Assembly: GCA_029259745.1 (NCBI GenBank)
Contig: JAJDEO010000021.1
Coordinates: 1 to 52,490 of the forward strand
Length of the DNA stretch: 52,490 nucleotides
Direction: 5' to 3'
DNA from: Planctomycetota bacterium
GTDB lineage: Bacteria > Planctomycetota > B15-G4
Shown: piece by piece, positions 46,999-52,490 of the stretch
How positions within the stretch are numbered: position 1 is the stretch's first letter
Layout of the letters: every line of letters starts with the position of its first letter
Program-made: the position numbers and the translations under genes
The notes under the pieces: model-generated
Told to the model about the DNA's origin: nothing
Database searches by the model: none
Seen by the model: only the letters and a program-made list of their open reading frames with translations

Positions 46999-47408
46999 CG
47001 CATCGTCTCCCTCGGCGCGACGCTCGGGGTTCGACGTCGGCGCACGCGAGTGTAAACGCAGGTTCGCGACATCGACCGCCAAGAAAGCGCGATGCGGGTG
47101 AACCCCCGCCCAGTCCCTGCTGCCGATGCTCCTCTTTGCGGGAACGACGACCTAACGCTCGTCTTCGCTCCTCGACTCATTCGCTCCTCGACTCAGACTG
47201 ATACGGAATGCAGTATTGTCTGCGTCATCGCCCGCCACGTGCCCGTTGCTCACCGCCTGGCGACACGGTTCGATACCCAGGGTGGCTCGGGACTCTTGGC
47301 GGAACGCTGGAGAGTGGCACGGTTGTCGACCACGGTGACGGTACGACGACGCTTCCAACGTCCGATGTCGAGACCCTTAAAGTGTGGGGTCAGGGCTTCG
47401 TCAAGCCG
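46999..47408. other. Intergenic region with a short tandem duplication
   Basis: No gene seen. It contains two 16-bp copies of TTCGCTCCTCGACTCA at 47164-47179 and 47180-47195. Near 47383 there is AAAGTGTGGGGTCAG, a sequence type seen near REP/transposon debris, but this is weak. The subtilase promoter should be near the left end. Confidence 0.45.
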
Positions 47409-47657
47409 CTAATCACTTGCGACGTCCGCGCTCTCCGGACCGACCACGCCAAGCCCGTAGAGAATCAGGAAGACGCCCATTGCCGTGGCGCCCCCACCGG
47501 CCGACAAACGCGTGATCCACTGGGCCGGCTTCTCGCCGAGCTTCGCGGCGTAGACGCGATAAACCGGCATCCATCGAAACGCCTCGGGACGCCACAGGCA
47601 CCACACGCCACCAACCAGCGCAACGACGCCCACGGCACCGAAGATGATCCTCTCCAT
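47409..47657 (-). CDS. Small two-helix membrane protein
   Basis: An 82-residue protein with two hydrophobic helices: IIFGAVGVVALVGGVWCLW at residues 4-22 and GGGATAMGVFLILYGLGVV at about 54-72. A polar loop with RWMPVYRVYAAKLGEKPAQW separates them. The family is not recognised; it resembles short DUF-type proteins that follow a 'G..al..G..l...P' plan. ATG 47657 starts directly before the first helix. The gene is single. Confidence 0.65.
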   Translation of the reverse strand: MERIIFGAVGVVALVGGVWCLWRPEAFRWMPVYRVYAAKLGEKPAQWITRLSAGGGATAMGVFLILYGLGVVGPESADVASD

Positions 47658-47879
47658 CGCACACCACTCCCATGACCCACGGCTTCGCGGAGACACCCCG
47701 CGTCTACAGGGACGTGGAGCCTACCCGCGAGCGCGAGCGCCAACCAGGTCGCCTCGCGGCGTCTCACGACAGAACGCCCGAGAACCGTCACCCCACGCTC
47801 GCACAATCCTAAGCACACTGCGTTCGACGCTTCGCTCAGCGCCACGTTCTCCTGTCACCATGATCCACCGAGGCCTCTC

Positions 47880-48797
47880 ATGTTCCGTTGCATCGCGTTG
47901 CTCCTCATCTCCGCCTCCGTGACCGCGCAGGTTTCCACCGTCGGCTTCGACGGCCCGAGCGCACCCGGCCCCTTCGCGTTCGTCGTCCCCGGCTTCGCGA
48001 ACGGCCCCGTGGTCGAGACGCCCTTCGCAACCTTCGACGGCGGCGTGATCCTCAGCGATGCACTCTTCGCCAACTCGGCGACGTCGGGTGACAACATCTA
48101 CGCGAGCTGCGACACGTGTCAGCTCGGCGACGGCTCGGGACTGCCGGGCTTCGTCACGGGCATCCTCCACGAGACGGTCGACGACGTCTCACTCGACGTC
48201 ATCAACGGTTCGACAGCCTCGGGCGGAACGTTCACGCTGACGGCGCGCGACGCGCTCGGTGCCATCGTCGCCACCGACTCGGTGTTCGCGACGACGCTGG
48301 GCTCGGGCGGCTCGGTGCAACCGCTCGCGGTCACGGGCGCGGGCATCCGCTCGTTCGACGTCACGACGGACCTCGGCCTCGGTTACACCTTCGCCGTCGA
48401 CACGGTGACCTTCCATCGCACGCCGGGGTGGAGCGATCTCGGGGATGCGCTCGCGGGCGTGCAGGGCGAGCCGTCCCTCGTCGGGGCGGGCGTCCCGGCG
48501 AGCGGCGAGACGATCTCGCTGACGATCGTCGCGGGGCCGCCGTCCGGCAGCGCAACACTCGTGGTCGGTTTCTTGCCGCTCAACGCCGCGTTCAAGGGCG
48601 GCGTGCTCGTCCCCACGCCCGACCTGCTCGTCAGCGGCCTGCCGCTCGACGCCGCCGGCAACGCCGTGCTGCCATCGACATGGCCGACGGGAGTCCCCGC
48701 AGGGTTTCGCATCCAGCTGCAGGCGTGGATGGCCGACGCAGCAGGCCCCAAGGGCTTCTCGGCGACGAACGGCCTGCGCTTGACGGCCCAGGGCTGA
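47880..48797 (+). CDS. Secreted protein with the recurring C-terminal module
   Basis: A 305-residue protein with a short signal peptide (IALLLISASVTAQ). The first half is a jelly-roll-like beta domain: VSTVGFDGPSAPGPF, TFDGGVILSDALFANS, then FTLTARDALGAIVATDSVF. It resembles PEP-CTERM-type choice-of-anchor folds. The second half is the C-terminal module with LGDALAGVQGEPSLVGAG, AAFKGGVLVPTPDLLVSGLP, WPTGVPAGFRIQLQAW and GPKGFSATNGLRLTAQG. It is the most complete example of this module in the window apart from the subtilase. No enzymatic motif is visible. ATG at 47880 starts the signal. Confidence 0.8.
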   Translation: MFRCIALLLISASVTAQVSTVGFDGPSAPGPFAFVVPGFANGPVVETPFATFDGGVILSDALFANSATSGDNIYASCDTCQLGDGSGLPGFVTGILHETVDDVSLDVINGSTASGGTFTLTARDALGAIVATDSVFATTLGSGGSVQPLAVTGAGIRSFDVTTDLGLGYTFAVDTVTFHRTPGWSDLGDALAGVQGEPSLVGAGVPASGETISLTIVAGPPSGSATLVVGFLPLNAAFKGGVLVPTPDLLVSGLPLDAAGNAVLPSTWPTGVPAGFRIQLQAWMADAAGPKGFSATNGLRLTAQG

Positions 48798-48990
48798 GTC
48801 GCGACCTCACCGCGCGACGCGCGACGGCGATGCCGGGCTGATTGAAGGCGGAGAGGGCTTGGTCGACGTGCGTACTCGCGACCTGGTTGCGGTTCAGCCG
48901 CCGCCCGACAGGCAGGCGTATGTCTTGGTCGGTACGACGCCGGGCTCGAGCTGCACGTCGGGACGCGTGTCGGTCGAGGTGCTCGGCGTT

Positions 48991-49317
48991 TCATCCAGGA
49001 GGAGCGCCCACCAAGAGCCACCAGACGATCATCGGGGCCCCCAGCATCAGAACAAACTGCGCATAGACCACGTACTTGATCCATCGAACGGTGACACTCT
49101 TGATCAGAAGAAGGTGCACGACCGTGAGGATCAACCCCAGGACCCCGAAGATCGCGCTCCCCAGCAGCACGGCGTACCCCGAAGCCATCCCTCGCCCAGC
49201 CGCATCGCCCTGGAACTCCATCCGGGAGATGTACGCGAACGTGAGAGCGAGCGAGGCCAGATACACGAGAGTATCGATGACGACGACTCGGTTGGCATTG
49301 CGACGGAAGTAGTTCAT
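48991..49317 (-). CDS. Small multi-helix membrane protein
   Basis: A 108-residue protein with three hydrophobic segments: VVVIDTLVYLASLALTFAY at about 11-29, YAVLLGSAIFGVLGLILTVV at 48-67, and FVLMLGAPMIVWWLL at 88-102. The family is not recognised. A basic N-terminus (MNYFRRNANR) favours N-in topology. It lies just outside the cassette array. It may be an older cassette whose attC has decayed, since small membrane proteins are common in such arrays, but no attC follows it. Confidence 0.6.
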   Translation of the reverse strand: MNYFRRNANRVVVIDTLVYLASLALTFAYISRMEFQGDAAGRGMASGYAVLLGSAIFGVLGLILTVVHLLLIKSVTVRWIKYVVYAQFVLMLGAPMIVWWLLVGAPPG

Positions 49318-49629
49318 CCAGGGTCGAGCCCCTCCCCCGAGCTCGTCACCAACTGGCGCACTCCGCCAGCACCTCTTGAGTGAGCCGGTACGAGGGAAAC
49401 GATGGGTTTCTCGGACGCGGGTGACATCTCACCCGTACCGCGCACCGGCCGTCACGGCCGCCCTGTCGCGGCTGATCCGCAATAGGTGTTTGGTGCAGAG
49501 TCCTCTGCGCCCACATCGAAAACGAAGACAGGGAACGAGGTCTCATCTCGGTCGACGTCGCGACGACGCAGGGCTCATCGAGCGCTGCGTCGGAGAGAAT
49601 CCGTCTTGACATCAACGGGCCTTATAAGT
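49318..49629. other. Gene-free stretch at the distal end of the cassette array
   Basis: No convincing gene. An 89-codon minus frame here is composition-driven. It includes the sequence downstream of the truncated attC, with an 8-bp hairpin CGACGCAG/CTGCGTCG around 49558-49594 but no GTTRRRY box. It looks like eroded cassette sequence. Confidence 0.45.
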
Positions 49630-49636
49630 GTTAGAC
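49630..49636 (-). other. Partial attC: R'' box of the lipoprotein cassette
   Basis: On the minus strand GTCTAAC is complementary to the GTTAGAC that begins this cassette at 49988-49982. It is followed by GGCCCGTTG, which resembles an L'' box, but no L' or R' (GTTRRRY) half follows. The site appears truncated or degenerate. Confidence 0.6.
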
Positions 49637-49643
49637 GCCCCAC

Positions 49644-49967
49644 CTATCTGCGGATGCAGAGGATCGCTTCTCTCGGGATCCAATACTGGATCACGGGAGT
49701 CGTTGCGACTTGGATGGCGATGCCCATAGGGCCGACACTCTGCAGTTCGCCAGACATGCTCATGCGGACGCCATTGTGGGTATCAACGGTCGGGCTAACG
49801 GGCAAATCCGCAGCGGCCCCCAGGGCGTCTCGGCGGAAGTGGACCGTGATGTCTTCACCGATCCACTTCGCAAGCTCGCTCGAGGAGAGGCCCTCCGGCG
49901 GCTCCTGGTCACAGCCCACGAGCATCAGGAGGACTACAACGCAAACTCCGATGGCCAGATTCCGCAT
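49644..49967 (-). CDS. Cassette-borne small lipoprotein
   Basis: A 107-residue protein with a lipoprotein signal (VCVVVLLMLVGC, Cys at 19). The mature part is short, with an N-terminal helix SSSELAKWIGEDITVHFRRD, a strand-rich centre and the ending IQYWIPREAILCIRR. No family recognised. AGGAG lies 5 nt before the ATG, inside the first 20 bases of the cassette. Its attC is only partial, so the cassette may no longer be mobile. Confidence 0.78.
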   Translation of the reverse strand: MRNLAIGVCVVVLLMLVGCDQEPPEGLSSSELAKWIGEDITVHFRRDALGAAADLPVSPTVDTHNGVRMSMSGELQSVGPMGIAIQVATTPVIQYWIPREAILCIRR

Positions 49968-49981
49968 TTCATCTCCTGTGC

Positions 49982-50042
49982 GTCTAACGTGGTTGGCACT
50001 CAGATGCGGCCGCGGCCGTCAGCTTGCAGCGGCTGGTTGGGC
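49982..50042 (-). other. attC site of the double-TIR cassette
   Basis: 61 bp. On the minus strand it begins GCCCAAC (R'') and ends GTTAGAC (R'). Inner boxes CCGCTGCA and TGCCAACCAC can pair, with a central stem between them. The R'' box is complementary to the TTGGGC that opens this cassette next to 51075. The gene's stop lies inside the site. Confidence 0.88.
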
Positions 50043-51047
50043 CGGCTGATGGGCGGCTAGACCTGCGTCAGCAAGACGCTTGCCAAGCTTGGCCCGCCAC
50101 TTTGGGTCCGCTAGAGAGTCGAACACAATGCCAGCCAAGTCTGACGGCAGCTCGAAGTTCGGAAATACCCTATCCGGCTTCTCGTAGAGCACAAAGACGT
50201 TTTCCCAGCCAAGACGACCATAGAAGAACCCGAGTTCCAGGAGGACGTTCTGCCGGCCACGGAACTGAAGAGCTCGCTCCCCTACACCGTCGGTGTCGTA
50301 CTGGCGTCTTGATGCTCCGTAGTCGTCTGCGCCAAGGAGCACGATCGCAAACCTCGCTCGTGACGCGATTGACATGAACTTCTGAAACAGAGACTGCGGC
50401 ATCTCTTCCTCGCGCGCGAGCACCACCGGAGAGACAGCAACACTAGCTAGGAAGCTCTCCAGTTCGCTAAGGGCTTCGGTGCTGTGCCCATGAACAACAA
50501 AAACGGAGTAGCTCTGCTTGGACGTACTGGACTTGTTCGCTTTCCGCGCGCTCTCGGCCATCTCAGCTGCTACGAACAGTGCCTCTGATGAGCCAACGGG
50601 AGGGCTTGGTGTCGTTGAAGCACCAAGATGCGCGGTAACAGCATCGACAATGCGCTCAGCTGCATGCGAAATGTCGTGAGGCGTCGTCGCAGTCGAGAGG
50701 TCCAGCCACTGGCGATCTCGCAGCGTCCGAGGCAAGTGGTCGGCGTGGCTGAGAATCACCGGGATGAGGAGCCGGTCGGTGTGAGCCGCCGCGATGTCCA
50801 GTTCGCGCCTGACCCACTCGGACTGCAAGGAGTCCGGCGAGACGAAGAACAGGAACCCGACGGCCGAAGAAAGCGCCTCCTTGATCGCAACGTTCCACTG
50901 TTCACCAGGTTTCAGGTGCGTGAGGTCAGTCCAAAGCTCCACGTTACTGCTTCGTGCAGCAAGGCTCTTGCGGACCGCCTCGGTTATCGGCAACACGCGG
51001 TCGATGTCGTCGCGTGCGTAAGATGCGAACAGGTAACGATTGTTCAC
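50019..51047 (-). CDS. Double TIR-type protein (TIR plus CAP12-like TIR-like domain)
   Basis: A 342-residue cytoplasmic protein. Residues 1-145 form a TIR domain: YLFASYARDD, 'ELWTDLTHLKPGEQW', 'FLFFVSPDSLQSEWVRRELD' with the candidate NADase Glu82, and LLIPVILSHAD. A Ser/Thr-rich linker follows. Residues 180-312 match the predicted nucleotide-binding TIR-like domain (PF10137 type): SVFVVHGHSTEALSELESFL, 'VVLAREEE', 'FAIVLLGADDYGA' and RQNVLLELGFFYGRLG with Glu271. Related domains are effectors in CBASS/Pycsar-type and Thoeris-like defence, where they hydrolyse NAD or bind signal nucleotides. GTG 51047 is used because GGAGG lies 9 nt upstream; longer frames start inside attC. The last 10-15 residues are attC-encoded. 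A defence role is inferred. Confidence 0.87.
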   Translation of the reverse strand: MNNRYLFASYARDDIDRVLPITEAVRKSLAARSSNVELWTDLTHLKPGEQWNVAIKEALSSAVGFLFFVSPDSLQSEWVRRELDIAAAHTDRLLIPVILSHADHLPRTLRDRQWLDLSTATTPHDISHAAERIVDAVTAHLGASTTPSPPVGSSEALFVAAEMAESARKANKSSTSKQSYSVFVVHGHSTEALSELESFLASVAVSPVVLAREEEMPQSLFQKFMSIASRARFAIVLLGADDYGASRRQYDTDGVGERALQFRGRQNVLLELGFFYGRLGWENVFVLYEKPDRVFPNFELPSDLAGIVFDSLADPKWRAKLGKRLADAGLAAHQPAQPAAAS

Positions 51048-51074
51048 CTCGTCCGTCCTCCAGGGGGTGGAGCA

Positions 51075-51138
51075 GCCCAACGTGGTTGCCACTCAGCGGT
51101 CGGCCACAAGCCGATCCGCCTGCAACGGCTTGTTATGC
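51075..51138 (-). other. attC site of the DUF1883-TIR cassette
   Basis: 64 bp. On the minus strand it begins GCATAAC and ends GTTGGGC. GTTGC/GCAAC inner boxes flank a central stem, GCGGaTCGGC versus GGCCGACCGC, with one unpaired A, the extra-helical base typical of attC. R'' matches the TTATGC at the head of this cassette. Confidence 0.92.
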
Positions 51139-51909
51139 CTCTCGCCCATCATCACGCAGAAGATCGGCAATCTCGATAGCGATCTCCTCGACCGTGTGCG
51201 TTCCTGTGCTCCGCGCAACCTTGTCTGCAAGGGACGGACTGTAGTCGATGATCTCCTGCTTGGTGATTTCGTGCCAGATCGGAAGGAGTATCTGTTCTCC
51301 CGAGACGGTCCGAGCAACGATGCCGTCGAGCTCGTAGTTTGGCCATCCCTTGGAAATGAACGAGGGTGAAAGAACAACCAGCCCCACCCGGCTGGCGGCG
51401 AGCCCACGGTCGATCTTCTGCCGCAGGCTGTCTCCGATGCGAAGTGTGAACTCGTCGTACCAGACGCGCAGCCCCTGGCCAGTCAGAGCACTTGCCAGGC
51501 CCCTGACGACCGTATCCTTGTCTTCCGACGCGTGAGAGATGAAGACGTCGTACGCTTCGCCTCCAGCCTCAGGAATCGGAGCAGGATGGTCATGAACGAG
51601 GCCTGGCACCGAGGAGAGGGAGGCCTCACGCATCGGCGGAAGCGCTCCCGGCAAGATCCTCACAGACGCACGGGTGCTACCGCGGAGCCCCTCCATATCG
51701 ATCGCGACATGCCAGTGACCTGAAGTCGGGATCTGAAGCCGAAGCGGAGACTTCTTCGCCAACCCGCCAATGTAACGGTGCCGACGGCCGTTCTTGTAGC
51801 TTGAGAAATCAGAACTGTTCATCAGGCGCACATTTGCGCCACTGGTGAGCGTCACCTCGACGATCTCGCCTCGCTGTCGATGTCCAAGGTCGTTGTGAAT
51901 GAAGTTCAT
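51133..51909 (-). CDS. DUF1883 plus TIR domain protein
   Basis: A 258-residue cytoplasmic protein. Residues 1-88 are a DUF1883 domain: NDLGHRQRGEIVEVTLTSGA, NVRLMNSSDFSSYKNGRRHR and 'SGHWHVAIDMEG'. Residues about 119-250 are a TIR domain: YDVFISHASEDKD, LRVWYDEFTLRIGDSLRQKI, 'GLVVLSPSFISKGWPNYELDGIV' with candidate catalytic Glu193, and ILLPIWHEITKQEI. DUF1883 may sense a ligand and the TIR may act as an NAD-consuming effector. That division of labour is inferred. The cassette has a very short leader that includes a four-codon ATG AAG CGG TGA ending three bases before the ATG. The TAA stop lies in the attC R box. Confidence 0.9.
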   Translation of the reverse strand: MNFIHNDLGHRQRGEIVEVTLTSGANVRLMNSSDFSSYKNGRRHRYIGGLAKKSPLRLQIPTSGHWHVAIDMEGLRGSTRASVRILPGALPPMREASLSSVPGLVHDHPAPIPEAGGEAYDVFISHASEDKDTVVRGLASALTGQGLRVWYDEFTLRIGDSLRQKIDRGLAASRVGLVVLSPSFISKGWPNYELDGIVARTVSGEQILLPIWHEITKQEIIDYSPSLADKVARSTGTHTVEEIAIEIADLLRDDGREA

Positions 51910-51928
51910 GGATCACCGCTTCATGTAG

Positions 51929-51992
51929 GCATAACGTGGTTGCCGATCAGCGGTCGGCCGTAGGCCGATCCGACTGCAACGGCGGGTTGGGC
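51929..51992 (-). other. attC site of the EF-Tu-domain-like cassette
   Basis: 64 bp. On the minus strand it begins GCCCAAC and ends GTTATGC. Inner boxes GCCGTTGCAG and GGCAACCAC and a GCGGTCGGCC-type stem are present. R'' is complementary to the TTGGGC that opens this cassette next to 52346. Confidence 0.92.
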
Positions 51993-52339
51993 TGCTCATC
52001 GCGGACTCGACCGTAGCCCACGACGCGCGCCCCTTCGCGAACAGTAAACGTCGTGCCCGGCGTGAGCGCTGCGTAGTCGATCTTCGGATACACCAACCGG
52101 ACGACAACATCATGCTCCACCCCCCGCTCTAACGACTGCCCCGCGCCCGTGAAATGAACACCCAGGTAACTCTCGCATCCGATCCCCCGGTCATCGTGCC
52201 TCGCTGAGCGCTGCGTCGGGTCACCGACAACGAGATGGGGACGGTATTGCTCGCTGTCGAATGCGTCAGACTTCCGGCCACCTTCAGACTCGAGCAGGAA
52301 TGTCACTGACACTTCCAGATCCTGCCCACACCCTGTCAT
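51947..52339 (-). CDS. Stand-alone EF-Tu domain-III-like protein
   Basis: A 130-residue soluble protein. It resembles the third beta-barrel of elongation factor Tu: DLEVSVTFLLESEGGR opens like the EF-Tu strand before EGGR, YRPH (32-35) parallels YRPQ, and FTVREGARVVGYGRV (98-112) parallels the FAIREGGRTVGAG signature. The GTPase domain and domain II are absent, so it cannot act as a translation factor on its own. It might mimic EF-Tu for a toxin, a kinase or a phage protein, or simply use the fold otherwise. Residues about 114-130 (PNPPLQSDRPTADR) are attC-encoded. ATG 52339 is used; a TTG four codons upstream lies in the preceding attC. Confidence 0.78.
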   Translation of the reverse strand: MTGCGQDLEVSVTFLLESEGGRKSDAFDSEQYRPHLVVGDPTQRSARHDDRGIGCESYLGVHFTGAGQSLERGVEHDVVVRLVYPKIDYAALTPGTTFTVREGARVVGYGRVRDEQPNPPLQSDRPTADR

Positions 52340-52345
52340 CTGGCT

Positions 52346-52409
52346 GCCCAACGTGGTTGCCGCTCACCGGTGGCGCGAAGCGCCGTCCGTGTGCAGCGGC
52401 GGGTTGGGT
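52346..52409 (-). other. attC site of the partial right-edge cassette
   Basis: 64 bp. On the minus strand it begins ACCCAAC and ends GTTGGGC. CCGCTGC/GGCAACC-type inner boxes and the central stem GGCGC/GCGCC are present. Its own cassette head (expected GTTGGGT) would be outside the window. Confidence 0.9.
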
Positions 52410-52490
52410 ATGTGCTGAGCGGCGCCGTGACCACCCTCAGTCTCCCACAAGCCAGAGAACTGTACATCCGGGTACGGGAGCGCCCCGCCG
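52364..52490 (-). CDS. 3' end of a cassette gene cut by the window edge
   Basis: Forty-one codons are visible before a TGA at 52366-52364. The last residues, HIPNPPLHTDGA and following, are encoded by the attC site, as in the neighbouring cassettes. The upstream visible part (LPYPDVQFSGLWE) is too short to assign to a family. Confidence 0.5.
   Translation of the reverse strand, partial: GGALPYPDVQFSGLWETEGGHGAAQHIPNPPLHTDGASRHR

Larger units (their letters stand above)
49630..52490 (-). mobile_element. Integron gene-cassette array (continues past the window)
   Basis: Five minus-strand cassettes are arranged head to tail, each with a short gene followed by an attC site. attC sites are at 52346-52409, 51929-51992, 51075-51138 and 49982-50042, with a partial site at 49630. 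The start of each complete cassette (TTGGGC, TTATGC, TTGGGC) is complementary to the R'' box of its own attC (GCCCAAC, GCATAAC, GCCCAAC). That is the expected record of circular cassettes inserted at G/TT. Base composition is visibly less GC-rich than the rest of the window. No integrase or attI is present. The orientation puts them, if they exist, to the right of 52490. It could instead be an integrase-less cluster (CALIN). Confidence 0.88.

Noticed and set aside
47164..47195. Two tandem 16-bp copies as a functional iteron or operator
   Set aside because: Only two copies, no neighbouring regulator or origin features. It is most likely a simple slippage duplication.
49346..49615. 89-codon minus-strand frame next to the array
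   Set aside because: No ribosome-binding site, no family character and Arg/Pro-rich composition. It lies in the eroded array edge.
49982..52409. The four 61-64-bp repeats as CRISPR repeats
   Set aside because: Spacing is hundreds of bases with genes between, and each repeat has the paired R boxes and stem of attC rather than a short constant repeat.

Overview
The window comes from a very GC-rich bacterial chromosome and most likely belongs to a planctomycete. The evidence is a type of ECF sigma factor followed directly by a Ser/Thr kinase, a TPR/ExbB/ExbD operon, many exported FG-GAP repeat, beta-helix and aryl-sulfotransferase-like proteins, and a C-terminal 'FKGGVLVP.PD' module that recurs on unrelated exported proteins. 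No tRNA, rRNA or CRISPR array was seen. Taxonomy is inferred from gene content only.

Layout. 1-610: no convincing gene, but a perfect 28-bp inverted repeat. 611-2492: a polyprenol-phosphate-type glycosyltransferase and a SAM methyltransferase. 2817-10530: a tight plus-strand operon of a TPR protein, ExbB/TolQ, ExbD and a 1190-residue composite protein. That last protein joins a TolB-like propeller, a TonB/TolA-like SxxxH transmembrane helix, a long Ala/Ser/Pro linker and a terpenoid-cyclase-like toroid. 10543-26405: mostly minus-strand single genes (MmcQ/YjbR-like, SDR, NlpC/P60, GNAT, TIM-barrel, aryl-sulfotransferase-like, exported KatG, Ig-fold protein, APH-type kinase, FG-GAP protein) with two pseudogene remnants. 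26636-34186: a mainly plus-strand block centred on an ECF sigma factor and its kinase, flanked by two unrecognised cytoplasmic proteins and closed by a strong terminator. 34293-43623: minus-strand small accessory genes, with a MITE-like element and a solo copy of its end. 43699-48797: a secreted subtilase with FG-GAP repeats, a small membrane protein and a secreted protein with the recurring C-terminal module.

49630-52490 is an integron gene-cassette array. Four complete attC sites of 61-64 bp (RYYYAAC...GTTRRRY boxes, internal stem with an unpaired base) separate minus-strand cassettes, and a fifth site is only a remnant. In three complete cassettes the first bases are complementary to the R'' box of the cassette's own attC, as expected for excised circles. 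The cassettes carry a lipoprotein, a double TIR-type protein, a DUF1883-TIR protein and a stand-alone EF-Tu domain-III-like protein, so the array looks enriched in candidate anti-phage or NAD-targeting functions. No integrase gene is inside the window. By the cassette orientation it would lie beyond the right edge.

The two most interesting systems are the ExbB/ExbD operon with its composite transducer and the TIR-bearing cassette array.
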